Assembly (NCBI GenBank): GCA_012838235.1
Contig: DUPQ01000008.1
Span: forward strand, 68,523-127,112
Direction: 5' to 3'
DNA from: Clostridiaceae bacterium
Lineage (GTDB): Bacteria > Bacillota > Clostridia > DUPQ01
DNA: 58,590 bases
Below the pieces are notes generated by a model that searched no databases, was not told the origin of the DNA, and saw only the letters and a program-made list of their open reading frames with translations. The position numbers and the translations under genes are program-made. Numbering within the stretch: the stretch's first letter is position 1; every line of letters starts with the position of its first letter. Positions 37,201-43,582 of the stretch are shown here, in pieces.

Positions 37201-37628
37201 TTTACTGTAACGGTTTGGATGCAGCCGCATTTACAGGTAGTGATGACAGGTTATGGGTATGTAATCTTGACGGTGAATACAAGTTATTCTCCGCCACGGT
37301 TAATCATGAAAGTGAAATATACAAATATTATCTTGCCGTGTCCGAATCGGCAGTTGCCGATGTATTACCGGCGGATAAACCTGTGCTGTCCACTACGGTT
37401 AAGTATAATTGGAATGTAACGGACGGTTATCTTATGACACCTGAAGGGATGTACCTTGTCAAGCCTTCCGGCGGATACGGTTTATCCTCTACCTCAGCTA
37501 ATGCGGTGGGTGTATACACTTATGACGGTAACCTTAATCTGATAACCGAGCCTGTAAACGGTATACCGTACCTGCTTATAGCAAATGACGGTGCAAATAA
37601 ATGCGTTACCGTTAATATGACACAATAA
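28254..37628 (+). CDS. Giant secreted repeat protein (3124 aa) of the c-di-GMP operon
   Basis: Starts with a short basic head and one hydrophobic helix (about 6-28, MRKKRITVIISVILAALLLAIG), then VYAYYEYYGKYSALIQVNG, which resembles the junctions of the small AWF proteins but lacks AWF. From about 530 to 2600 there are roughly ten degenerate modules of about 150-200 aa. Each has a G-x-Y-hh-h-A strand, a YYxL strand, then a W, a GxYLS segment, WxYD, a YYLxY strand, a short FxLTTD strand and a closing IYLYKV-like strand (h = hydrophobic). Around 2620-3000 is another beta-rich region. No sorting signal or SLH domain. I do not recognise the module. It is the last gene of the operon; a giant fibre tip or matrix scaffold is a reasonable guess only. 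Confidence 0.75.
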   Translation: MRKKRITVIISVILAALLLAIGVYAYYEYYGKYSALIQVNGVIRLNAFAALDEEYREPQYGYGVTPENPFVIDNQDRMNNLIVLNNGGKLLSAKEAYGADKFYFAFNFTEQPTPQVLSLSGITQEPVGNNDYPFIDNLTGLLYAYLVSDSEYVYLSAGGSADVVDEGGTTTINGQSVTIVSGTATTAEYIKVPDFYITLYPAIADNPYLIRTSDDDYYLPVTSLLAAPQIVSDVTVKAPEDQIDVGFISCIGREYEMVDDGQGGQTVNLESIVSRSSVSDIILYNITIDCTESQPNAIKTALDAIWESILSAVPGHIFADTEAQTDRRHIGLFAGHIDGMAHNITVAGEGVIKIDGADINTYSRFTTVGYIDDRAIINNIPFSELTISGTGAALLSQPFFADSIYELAQKQPNVYEYPLKNINGQLGIWSGITTTSQGGQNINHFSQGIFKFILSHENDTVRDIWQGRGNINLLNAEGFNVTQSVLYCANEYRYSESQQGGGSLVSTGASANETRYAGVSTLTASGNILDRGQYIIVAKIYDEAVSDYKYYALKIIAEIGQDGTIVYNFDDSEKVDVTTYINGGAEDGIYSSCIWYNNTDTQDPTFNNTRFRSQYLSVSQDGSSLDLTLTNDPEGAATFRASVADSTFSYSIIEAVGSGYVTTRYYLNFNTDTSSFYFSTENNTVIEIYQISNGFNLELVDDIADLTLNDDYIITAQYGGNHYLLGVGTSEGVGGAQVVDGTFATDLSLQPMPTNWNIGNYHALKRYVWNASYASSGVVAFHEKLSSTYYLGYSGSSLALTQQQINWTYTQGAANGGTLRTAGSYLTYINGIGNCSFTLGVNEYTIYIYKLVPDDKEPLYHTYRGARLLSAESSVVQKGQYMIAANTGSSYQALVMTNTNTLGVADVTVYANGTATKAQLDLLLDNGTNEGYKWEVGTTSPKPSLQNIKYASDGSYLSNSANTQPALSTIPVQWMYDAVSGRLYYRSSDTLYYMAYNNSTTTFVITSDPEAAGLIYEIRLYKVIYEYEYAGVAPVQDMSYNDATYSSYHTSNTGPVYQTYIGPNKYYFLLTAPLTSMATNPPYALGSYSYDDQGTVESINIAPTSTYDAGNSILTTTCDLSYYRWVLDVRTTGQTSTTVYDCGYQLVNDATHMFLGASNDPNSRTLVVLEQSNINVDRMSGNANFVPFDGGSPTGIGLGASSVSLDQGPFYRTDANGNYIGNSFCIMGRRSPYEYYVWKTPSPGVFALALNTNNTNPRSPKPAEYTYPYLYEATGYDINVLIEEVNEIGDNLDVDMNYMITARVDNPDSPTSFYALGETIDELNNKVICGTNVTSQAAAINNSNILDENNNIIEQHSTDMLIMVPVEVDWHQTSSDKGLYFYQDYYSTNVVRDWLTASGSDIGITSINVNISTHPETQWYYDGISKYMFYISGGIKYYLTYDITTNTFSLTTDMLAATHTYIYRFKPTYVVSRVTDAANDSLKSGDFIIAGRDAEGYTSLGIADDGLNLEARNVAEYIKETLTETERNEILNHIWKQHYYDFYTATYDPESTTQYMQLFSYITGGGFTIIHDTSTGGMDLSSDPMVWRITNNNGLWDFINNRANGTVSANTRAIRFTGDTSNLTIRDSYTGPDRYIASGISCSFAATGYPIVLCDTSGNPVTSPVNGTSYLLLARDNGVNLSAVKNSSGTISLVNYTSDTGQDAGCLWTATENVGGWVLANAGRYISANSSGVITSATTANGTWSVSASGQLSYATYNFPYRQYTSGWFGGESLRMTTDTGSYSARLYDYNSSTGTLTPTTSTGSNKVLLVKTGTTYYAVGMSYSNWWGTSFSFTELSGVSVQPNGTITTTTGLSNTYTFSSATSGSGITLRNSSTNRYLTYSGTSFGSNSSSGTTFYLDSNKYFYYSKGTVYTPYATQVFNTSPSDGITVYMYEHNSGVYTLAENGLQNGKTYVMVLYDQSEYYLIGHDSFMLTRTSLGTTLPVDWTSNITSSVHHIFAIDGPIGKYLYFSGGSSNNYLTVSNNYFMLTGTQTTQWEYNYSGILGSDSRLYSIISTNLAAAHLMVGETNNIETTSTVMPVTLYQATDNGDETYTLTSKTSSGMPASGTYVITIYQDGICYAVRYTSNGIIGYNLGSTVLEGSVIPDIVWTADGTSFKKTVGSQTYYIRRNQQGLYLGTSQGATWTYTYNNVAASFTATDTTSTPLYIFRVDKSAELDDVTDTISMLSGKAKLTQSVSLFESGNYMIVAEVDENGDSVVDRYYSLSMNDIYNSRAIDVTALMNLSLGFSSSYVTFFDSSVWINQGTDLEVILKNRGYTDTYLLTGAQGNLEDMTPQIELVDDQSSVDLTEYKWRVYTHTLGLNSVYLLGYVDTSTGIDTIYYMYFDSDNLQFKLTTDVSTAASMSGRVQLYQVASMTPVQPAFHSYVIEVAEDGQTILSFPIKLVESQADIYKYTETQSEGQTLRTGEYLIAAVVGHQYYTMTLSELLNLSYVDVNPYFSGNFSIDVDGNYCISVNSEYIWKQISEPSIALNFENTKFEGYYLSSQTADFIYDIENRQLYNGSHYLSFDLNNGFTLSSTASTVPINLYLLGQVGVEVGLPGGELQYNYYTQPLTTIGGAVDFTHFDFKKTHMPDLKRYGINYDGEIGSVPGWTLYDGVEILSVAEDSVFFCDGIDTTTDVTEMKNEFIPMTHSTEYDGNPVSIPYYAPAGTASFVIDQASESNPVFVNVIATTELDNILCDPEYLRYLCLWKTASIDLETQQATPVKTYGDGLDEASNYAHTFITNRNTPYAAIPLPNIYGSEASGASYARVDEFDYTLSDAAYGENYFIAHTFVITQPGVYYLGPTYGSVAFTYLAVDNRALNEEGETSGVGFNDQFTIDFCYGDIETSVSGLVPNEAIGDLVYVGHDSWFQSNIHPQWIRGTADNPTDYLYVNVNRTKSDVDDTSSVNFTAYTTAPIAPGILHVNNNSSLQRLTRKADFQVYCNGLDAAAFTGSDDRLWVCNLDGEYKLFSATVNHESEIYKYYLAVSESAVADVLPADKPVLSTTVKYNWNVTDGYLMTPEGMYLVKPSGGYGLSSTSANAVGVYTYDGNLNLITEPVNGIPYLLIANDGANKCVTVNMTQ

Positions 37629-37666
37629 GCAATTACCCGTGTCCTTTTGAATATACTACTCGTGAG

Positions 37667-37700
37667 TAAAGCTGCAAAGAGTCAATTTGCAGCTTTATTC
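37667..37700 (+). terminator. Terminator hairpin after the c-di-GMP operon
   Basis: AAAGCTGCAAA (37668-37678) pairs perfectly with TTTGCAGCTTT (37686-37696) across a 7-nt loop; a modest T-rich stretch follows. Confidence 0.75.
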
Positions 37701-37750
37701 AGCATTTCTTCCGCTATAATCGCAGTGTTTTTAATCACTTCTCTGTTCTT

Positions 37751-37779
37751 TTATGTGCCAATGTCACAGTAGGTATAAT
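37751..37779 (+). promoter_or_regulatory. Possible promoter before the thioredoxin-like gene
   Basis: TATAAT at 37774-37779; the -35 (TTATGT, 17 bp upstream) is poor. Confidence 0.3.
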
Positions 37780-37831
37780 ATTTATGGTGTATACTCTATT
37801 TGTCGGTTAAATTTATGTATGGAGAAATGTG

Positions 37832-38380
37832 ATGAAGAAACCTGATAAAAAGATAATATTAAAAATAGTAATTCCTGTAGTCATAGTTGTAGCCATAGCG
37901 GGCATATGGTTTTGGAAGAATTATGACAGGAAAAGTGATATAGCACTTAATGCTCCTTTGGTGCAACCTGTCAAAGAAGAACACTTTGCACTTAACGCAT
38001 CGGAACTGGATATGGAGGCATGGAAGTCATATAACCTGCCTATAGTCTTGGATTTCGGTTCCGACTCCTGTCTGCCGTGCGTAAGTTTTTATCCCACATT
38101 GAAAACCGTACATGCGGAAATGTACGGAAGAGTTATAATAAAGTATATAGATGTGTACAAATATTCAAAAGAATCAAGCGTATACCCGGTTCAGGTAATT
38201 CCTACGCAAATATTCATCAATGCCGACGGCACACCCTATGTTCCGAGCAAAAACATAGATGTGGAGTTTATAACATATAATTTGAGAGAAACCGGTGAGC
38301 ATGCATACACTGTTCATGAGGGAGTGCTGACAAAAGACCAGTTTCTTTCCATTCTTCGAGATATGGGGGTAAAGGAATGA
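37832..38380 (+). CDS. Membrane-anchored thioredoxin-like protein
   Basis: 182 aa from ATG 37832, GGAG 7 nt upstream. One N-terminal helix (about 8-28) anchors it outside. Thioredoxin fold with the active-site motif C80-LP-C83 in DFGSDSCLPCVSFYP and the cis-proline loop VIPTQIFI. Its gene overlaps a CcdA-like membrane protein gene by 4 bp (ATGA), which would feed electrons across the membrane to it. Together they form an extracytoplasmic thiol reduction module. Possible clients are the Cys-bearing secreted proteins encoded upstream. Confidence 0.85.
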   Translation: MKKPDKKIILKIVIPVVIVVAIAGIWFWKNYDRKSDIALNAPLVQPVKEEHFALNASELDMEAWKSYNLPIVLDFGSDSCLPCVSFYPTLKTVHAEMYGRVIIKYIDVYKYSKESSVYPVQVIPTQIFINADGTPYVPSKNIDVEFITYNLRETGEHAYTVHEGVLTKDQFLSILRDMGVKE

Positions 38381-39066
38381 CGGAATTACTGGATAAAATA
38401 GCTCCGCTGCTTACCGAAAAAAGTTGGCTGACACCGTTATCGGCTCTGCTTGCGGGGGTAGTTACTTCTTTTATGCCGTGTTCGTTATCTTCAATACCTT
38501 TGGTGATAGGTTATGTGGGAGGAACGGGTCAGAATGATTCAAAAAGAGCTTTTAAACTATCGTTAATATATGTCGCCGGCACCGCTGTTACTTTTACCGC
38601 ACTGGGTATTATTGCTGCTTTGGCGGGCAGATTAATGGGAACTGCCGGCTCCTGGTGGTATATCATACTGGGTATTCTCATGGTGCTTATGGCTTTACAG
38701 ACATGGGAGATATTTCAATTTATTCCGCAAAGCAATCTTTTATCCAAAAGTACAAAAAAAGGCGGCATAGGTGCTTTTATAGCCGGTATGCTTGCCGGTG
38801 TTTTTTCCTCTCCCTGTGCCACACCGGTATTGGTAGCATTGATTGCTATTGTGGCCACACAGAATGACTTACTGTGGGGTGCTTTTCTTTTCATGCTTTA
38901 TTCAATCGGGCACGGTGTACTGTCGGTTATAGCCGGAACATCGGTGGGTTTTGTTAAGAAACTTTCTACAAGCGAGCGTTACGGAAAAGCAAGCAAGGTT
39001 ATATCTATAGTCATGGGAGCACTTATACTGCTTATGGGATTGTATATGTTCTATCTGGCATTTTAG
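38377..39066 (+). CDS. ccdA: CcdA-like cytochrome c biogenesis/thiol transport membrane protein
   Basis: 229 aa with about six membrane helices. Two helix-end cysteines in SFMPCSLSSIP and FSSPCATPVL are the redox pair of the CcdA/DsbD-beta family. The first helix region LLAGVVTSFMPC and the FIAGMLAGVFSSPC repeat show the internal pseudo-symmetry of the family. It moves reducing equivalents from cytoplasmic thioredoxin to the extracytoplasmic thioredoxin-like partner encoded just upstream. No cytochrome c genes are visible, so a general thiol-reducing role is more likely. Confidence 0.88.
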   Translation: MTELLDKIAPLLTEKSWLTPLSALLAGVVTSFMPCSLSSIPLVIGYVGGTGQNDSKRAFKLSLIYVAGTAVTFTALGIIAALAGRLMGTAGSWWYIILGILMVLMALQTWEIFQFIPQSNLLSKSTKKGGIGAFIAGMLAGVFSSPCATPVLVALIAIVATQNDLLWGAFLFMLYSIGHGVLSVIAGTSVGFVKKLSTSERYGKASKVISIVMGALILLMGLYMFYLAF

Positions 39067-39105
39067 TCACATATATTTAAAATTTTACTATTAATCCGTT
39101 TTCTG

Positions 39106-39134
39106 TTGTAAACAGACCTGAGTAAATGTAAAAT
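39106..39134 (+). promoter_or_regulatory. Candidate promoter for the acyltransferase gene
   Basis: TTGTAA at 39106-39111, 17-bp spacer, TAAAAT at 39129-39134, 17 bp before the start codon. Confidence 0.5.
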
Positions 39135-39150
39135 ATATAGGGAGAATATT

Positions 39151-40338
39151 ATGAGCGGAACAAGGCTTCACAGAGCGGTAATTGAATTTGCCAGATGTAT
39201 ATTTGAGCCGTATATGAAAAAAAAGTATGGCTACGAGTTTGAAAAAGTTGATTACGGAAAAGGAAATTTTATAGCTTTAGCCAACCACACCACTAATCTT
39301 GACAGTATTATCTTGGGATTATCCTTTAAGCAACATATGTATTTTGTAGCGGGAGAACAGCTTTTCCGAATGGGCTGGATTACCTGGCTCTTACGCACAT
39401 TCTTGAATCCGATAAAGAGAATGAAAGCAAAAACCGAGGCCAGAACAGCGGTCAGTTTGCTGAGAGCTTTAAAAGCCGGTCATAATATCTGCATGTTTCC
39501 CGAAGGCAGTTGTACATGGAACGGCGAAACGGCAACCATTATACAATCTACCGCAAAACTTATTAAAAGAGCCGGCGTTGCGATGATAACATATCGTGTG
39601 GAAGGCGGTTATCCCTCAATGCCCAGATGGTCAAAATCCAAAAGACCGGGCAAGATGATAGGTACCATAGGCAATATTTATGAACCGGAAATGTTGGAAA
39701 AAATGACTGTGGACGAGATTTATGAAGCAATGTGCAAAGACTTATATGTTAACTCCATTGACATGACGGAAAAATATGAATACAAGGGAAAAACACTTGC
39801 ACAAAATCTGGAAACGGTGCTGTTTGTTTGCCCTAAATGTCACGGTATAAGCACATATACATCAGAAGACGATATATTTTCCTGTAAATGCGGTGTCAGA
39901 CTGCGATACGATACCCATTGCAGACTGAATGACGAAAATAATGCGGGATTTCCGTATACAAGCGTTCTGGAATGGGATAATTGGCAAAGGCAGTGGGTCA
40001 TAGATAATATAGAAAGAATGAAGAAGAATCCCGATAAAGTAATTACATCGGATGACAATCAGGAGCTGTTTACATATACCGAAGACGAAAAAACCGAGCA
40101 TGTTCTGAGCGGTTCAATGGCTCTGTATACCGACAGATTTGTATTTAAGGATAAAAAGAATAAAAAAGAGCTGGTTATAAATCTATCGGATATTACGGAT
40201 ATTGCTATAATTACAATGACGACACTGACTTTTTCCTGTTCCGATATACATTACGAAGTCAAATGCAAGATACCGAGATCGGCATTGAAATATCTGCTTA
40301 TCGCCGCTGCTCTGTCACCTATGAGATATATAATATAG
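39151..40338 (+). CDS. 1-acyl-sn-glycerol-3-phosphate acyltransferase-like protein with zinc-ribbon C-terminal extension
   Basis: 395 aa, GGGAGAAT before ATG. The PlsC-type acyltransferase core (about 20-210) has ANHTTNLDS (the catalytic HX4D motif), FLNPIKR and FPEGSCTWNG. The family transfers a fatty acyl group to lysophosphatidate or related acceptors at the membrane. Residues about 227-250 form a Cys pair set (CPKCH...CKCG) like a zinc ribbon. A C-terminal domain (about 320-390) looks like a PH/GRAM-type beta domain. Typical PlsC is about 240 aa, so about 150 aa are extra. Exact acceptor unknown. Confidence 0.8.
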   Translation: MSGTRLHRAVIEFARCIFEPYMKKKYGYEFEKVDYGKGNFIALANHTTNLDSIILGLSFKQHMYFVAGEQLFRMGWITWLLRTFLNPIKRMKAKTEARTAVSLLRALKAGHNICMFPEGSCTWNGETATIIQSTAKLIKRAGVAMITYRVEGGYPSMPRWSKSKRPGKMIGTIGNIYEPEMLEKMTVDEIYEAMCKDLYVNSIDMTEKYEYKGKTLAQNLETVLFVCPKCHGISTYTSEDDIFSCKCGVRLRYDTHCRLNDENNAGFPYTSVLEWDNWQRQWVIDNIERMKKNPDKVITSDDNQELFTYTEDEKTEHVLSGSMALYTDRFVFKDKKNKKELVINLSDITDIAIITMTTLTFSCSDIHYEVKCKIPRSALKYLLIAAALSPMRYII

Positions 40339-40371
40339 CGGTTTTTTAACTCATTAAAAACAAGAAGTTAT

Positions 40372-40400
40372 TTGACATTTATATATGTATATTTTAAAAT
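40372..40400 (+). promoter_or_regulatory. Strong candidate promoter for the CofE-like gene
   Basis: Perfect TTGACA at 40372-40377, 17-bp spacer, TAAAAT at 40395-40400. Confidence 0.7.
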
Positions 40401-40447
40401 TCAGTATGTTGTCTATACGGACACTTTGAGGGAAGGAAGTACGGATA

Positions 40448-41623
40448 ATGAGGTATACAGGTGTTACATCCAGAGGAATCATTACTCCCATATTTAAACA
40501 GGGAGACAATCTGGTATCGATGATTGCGGACAGTGTAATAGAAGCTGCGAAAAATGAGAATTTTTCCATTCAGGATAAGGATATTATAGGGGTAACGGAA
40601 GCTGTTTTAGCAAGAACACAGGGCAATTATGCCACATGTGAGCAGATTGCCGCCGACATCAGAAGTAAATTCGGGGGGAAGGATTTAGGAATAGTGTTTC
40701 CTATTTTGAGTCGTAACAGGTTTTTGTTATTATTGAAGGCTATTGCCATGTCCTGTGAAAAATTGTATGTGCAACTGTCCTATCCGGCTGATGAAGTAGG
40801 TAATTCCCTTATCACTCTGGATGATCTTGACGAATCAAAAGTTGACCCCTATACAGACAGTTTTAACGAGGTCGAGTTCAGAAAACTGTTTAAGAATACC
40901 GCTCATATATTTACCAAAGTGGACTACATAGAAGTGTACAAGAGTACAGGAAAGCATGTGGAAATAATATTTTCCAATAATCCCGCATATATTCTGAACT
41001 ATACGAAAAATGTTCTGAATTGTGATATTCATTCAAGAAAGCGCACGCAAAAAATATTAAGAAAAGCCGGAGCGGAAAAGGTATACAGGTTGGATGAGAT
41101 ACTGACATCGAGCGTACAGGGATCGGGCTATAACGAGGAATACGGACTGTTAGGTTCCAATAATGCCACGGGGGACAGTGTAAAGCTTTTCCCGAGGGAT
41201 GCTCAGGCTTTTGTGGAACAACTGCAAAAAAGAATGTCGGATTTAACCGGAAAGCATGTGGAGGTAATGGTTTACGGTGACGGTTGCTTTAAAGATCCTG
41301 TAGGCGGAATATGGGAGTTTGCCGATCCGGTAGTGTCTCCCGGTTTCACTTCGGGACTTCTGGGCACCCCGCATGAGCTGAAAATGAAATATTTTGCGGA
41401 CAATGAATTTGCCTCGTTAAGCGGTGAAGACCTTATTTCGGCTATGAAAGAAAGAATTAAAGCCAAGGACAATGACAATACCGAAAGCATGGGCTCATTG
41501 GGCACCACTCCCAGAAGGATTACCGACCTATTGGGATCATTATGCGATCTTACCAGCGGAAGCGGAGACAGAGGAACACCGGTAGTACTTATTCAGGGTT
41601 ATTTTAACGATTTTGCCTCTTAG
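40448..41623 (+). CDS. Coenzyme F420-0:L-glutamate ligase (CofE)-like protein
   Basis: 391 aa, start behind AGGGAAGGAAG. Features include GVTSRGIITPIFKQGDNL at the start, the DIIGVTEAVLARTQGNY segment, and GDGCFKDPVGGIWEFADPVVSPG near residue 280, which recall the F420-ligase fold (CofE/FbiB N-terminal). Some Firmicutes carry a long CofE-like protein although no F420 pathway is known there, so the true substrate is uncertain. The C-terminal 80 aa (LSGEDLISAMKER then TPRRITDLLGSLCDLTSGSGDRGTPVVLIQGYF) are also characteristic of this clostridial version. No other F420 genes are in the window. Confidence 0.75.
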   Translation: MRYTGVTSRGIITPIFKQGDNLVSMIADSVIEAAKNENFSIQDKDIIGVTEAVLARTQGNYATCEQIAADIRSKFGGKDLGIVFPILSRNRFLLLLKAIAMSCEKLYVQLSYPADEVGNSLITLDDLDESKVDPYTDSFNEVEFRKLFKNTAHIFTKVDYIEVYKSTGKHVEIIFSNNPAYILNYTKNVLNCDIHSRKRTQKILRKAGAEKVYRLDEILTSSVQGSGYNEEYGLLGSNNATGDSVKLFPRDAQAFVEQLQKRMSDLTGKHVEVMVYGDGCFKDPVGGIWEFADPVVSPGFTSGLLGTPHELKMKYFADNEFASLSGEDLISAMKERIKAKDNDNTESMGSLGTTPRRITDLLGSLCDLTSGSGDRGTPVVLIQGYFNDFAS

Positions 41624-41700
41624 TTACAGTGTGGGCTGAAGTAATACATATTGCGATTAATTACTGCAGGTTATGCAGTTATGTGTTGTTGTAAAAATGA

Positions 41701-41729
41701 TTGTATATATAACATAATGATGTTAAAAT
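41701..41729 (+). promoter_or_regulatory. Possible promoter before the zinc-ribbon/DUF5050 gene
   Basis: TTGTAT at 41701-41706, 17-bp spacer, TAAAAT at 41724-41729. Confidence 0.4.
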
Positions 41730-41767
41730 GAAACTGTATTAATTAGTTATTTATACCGGAGGTAAAA

Positions 41768-43528
41768 ATGAATAGGGATAGTTTTATCAATCAGGCTACA
41801 GCACGGCTTAACGAGATAAACGTTCCATACAGGGTTCAAGATTCGGCAGATATAGCTATATCCGGAACATTTAAGAAAGAAGACGATGACTCCGCTGCAA
41901 TACTCTATGCAGCCTTTTTCTTCTTCAATCAGAAGGATAATACTGTTTATGCATATGAAAGAGCAATGTTAAATGGGGTGGATATTTCAAAGGATCCTTC
42001 ATACGGCGAAGTGGTGGTAAAAAATGAAGATGACGACCAATCTTTATTACCGTTGGGCATCATTTTAACGACCCTTGCGGGAATAGCCGTATCTTTGGGG
42101 GCGAATTTCAAAAGAACGGATGATGAGCGACTTGCTAAATATCCGATAATACCCGCAAGCACACCTGCAGCAACTTTTTGCACCAATTGCGGGACCAAAA
42201 TGCCTGCGGGTACAAGATTCTGTTCAAACTGCGGTGCGGATTCCAAGGCGCCGGTTGTGATACCTCAACCGAAACCTTTTGTTCAGACGACAGCACAGCA
42301 AAGACCTTTTGTGCAGGGTGCTCCGCCACCTGTGTATGCGCAACCGAATGTCAATCAGAGGATGCCTTCCGCAAAACCCAAGAAAAAAGCATCCGTTGCG
42401 GTTACGATAATTGTGGTACTTGTTGTTATAGGAATTCTTGCAGGTGCAGGTTTGTTAATACGGAATTTATTGAGGAATGGAAAGCCGAACGGCAACAATG
42501 TTGCAAAACCGACTGCTTCAGCAGGTCGTATTGCCGACCCCGGTCCCGATCCGGGTCCCGGCACCGATACAGTTTCCGCGGTCGTATCGGAGGGAGAATC
42601 TGCCGATGAACTGGGTAATATTGCCAACAGTCCGTATTATTTCCGAACGGAAGACTACATCTTCTATAGCTGCTATGATGAGAATAGTAAGGCGCATATT
42701 TATCGTGTAGACAGGGACGGCAAAAACTTTATGTCAATATTTGACGGATTCGGATGGTCTTTGTTGGTTATTGATAACAAACTGTATTTTTGCGGAAATC
42801 AGGGAGATACCGTGGACGACACATACAATATGTTCCGTATGAATCTTGACGGAAGCGGTCTGGAAACAATAGTAGGTGAATACTGTAAAGGGTTTTTTAA
42901 GTTCGGTGATTATCTGTACTATTTTAAAAGAAATGTTGAATACTCGCATTCATTCGACTTATACAGGTCCAAACCTGACGGTTCCGCAGAGGAACAGATT
43001 TACAGATGGGCTGAAGGTGCCACCGGACACAAGAATTATCTCTATTTCATAGATAATCAGGGGAACATGATTAAATGTGATCCTGACGGGACAAATAAGG
43101 ATGTTATTTTACAGGCGGATGCCGATATTTTCCTTATAAGTAACGGTAAAATTGTCTATATGAACCAATATTACAACTACATATGCACTATGGACCTTGA
43201 CGGCAACAATAATAAGTGTATAAAGACCGAAGAAAGTAAAAAAATGTTCGGCATGAATGCATATAACGGAAGAATTTACTATATAGCATATGATCCGGAT
43301 TTCAAACGTTCTACATGGTCCTGGTCGTATGATTTGGTCAGTATGAATTTTGACGGTTCGGATGAGAAGATTATCTATTCCGGTGCTTCTTACGGAATGT
43401 ACTTAAATGTAGTCGGCGGAAGGGTTATGGTATTGGATTTCAAATGGATTCCCGAAACACAATTAACCGATGTATATATTTATTCCATGAACCCGGACGG
43501 ATCGGATTTGAGGAAGTTGCAAAGATAA
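41768..43528 (+). CDS. Zinc-ribbon membrane protein with DUF5050-type beta-propeller
   Basis: 586 aa, ACCGGAGG upstream. N-terminal 130 aa domain with a hydrophobic segment near 95-112, then a zinc ribbon FCTNCG...FCSNCG (about 137-158), a proline/glutamine linker, a membrane helix (about 208-228), a PGPDPGPG stretch and a 300-aa region of repeated blades of the type VIDNKLYFCG..., LYRSKPDGSAEEQIY, IVYMNQYYNYICTMDLDGNN. These match the DUF5050/prolow-density-receptor-like propellers common in clostridial envelope proteins. A cytoplasmic ribbon and extracellular propeller are likely. Function unknown. Confidence 0.75.
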   Translation: MNRDSFINQATARLNEINVPYRVQDSADIAISGTFKKEDDDSAAILYAAFFFFNQKDNTVYAYERAMLNGVDISKDPSYGEVVVKNEDDDQSLLPLGIILTTLAGIAVSLGANFKRTDDERLAKYPIIPASTPAATFCTNCGTKMPAGTRFCSNCGADSKAPVVIPQPKPFVQTTAQQRPFVQGAPPPVYAQPNVNQRMPSAKPKKKASVAVTIIVVLVVIGILAGAGLLIRNLLRNGKPNGNNVAKPTASAGRIADPGPDPGPGTDTVSAVVSEGESADELGNIANSPYYFRTEDYIFYSCYDENSKAHIYRVDRDGKNFMSIFDGFGWSLLVIDNKLYFCGNQGDTVDDTYNMFRMNLDGSGLETIVGEYCKGFFKFGDYLYYFKRNVEYSHSFDLYRSKPDGSAEEQIYRWAEGATGHKNYLYFIDNQGNMIKCDPDGTNKDVILQADADIFLISNGKIVYMNQYYNYICTMDLDGNNNKCIKTEESKKMFGMNAYNGRIYYIAYDPDFKRSTWSWSYDLVSMNFDGSDEKIIYSGASYGMYLNVVGGRVMVLDFKWIPETQLTDVYIYSMNPDGSDLRKLQR

Positions 43529-43550
43529 TACCCGTATATAGAAAACGGTA

Positions 43551-43559
43551 TGGTATAAT
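43551..43559 (+). promoter_or_regulatory. Extended -10 promoter for nfeD/floA
   Basis: TGGTATAAT with no good -35; 24 bp before the nfeD start. Confidence 0.45.
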
Positions 43560-43582
43560 TAAATATGGAAGGAGAGATAAAA

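Noticed and set aside
28254-37628. DNA-level tandem repeats or CRISPR-like array in the giant gene
   Set aside because: The periodicity is at protein level only; no exact direct repeats with spacers are visible in the DNA.
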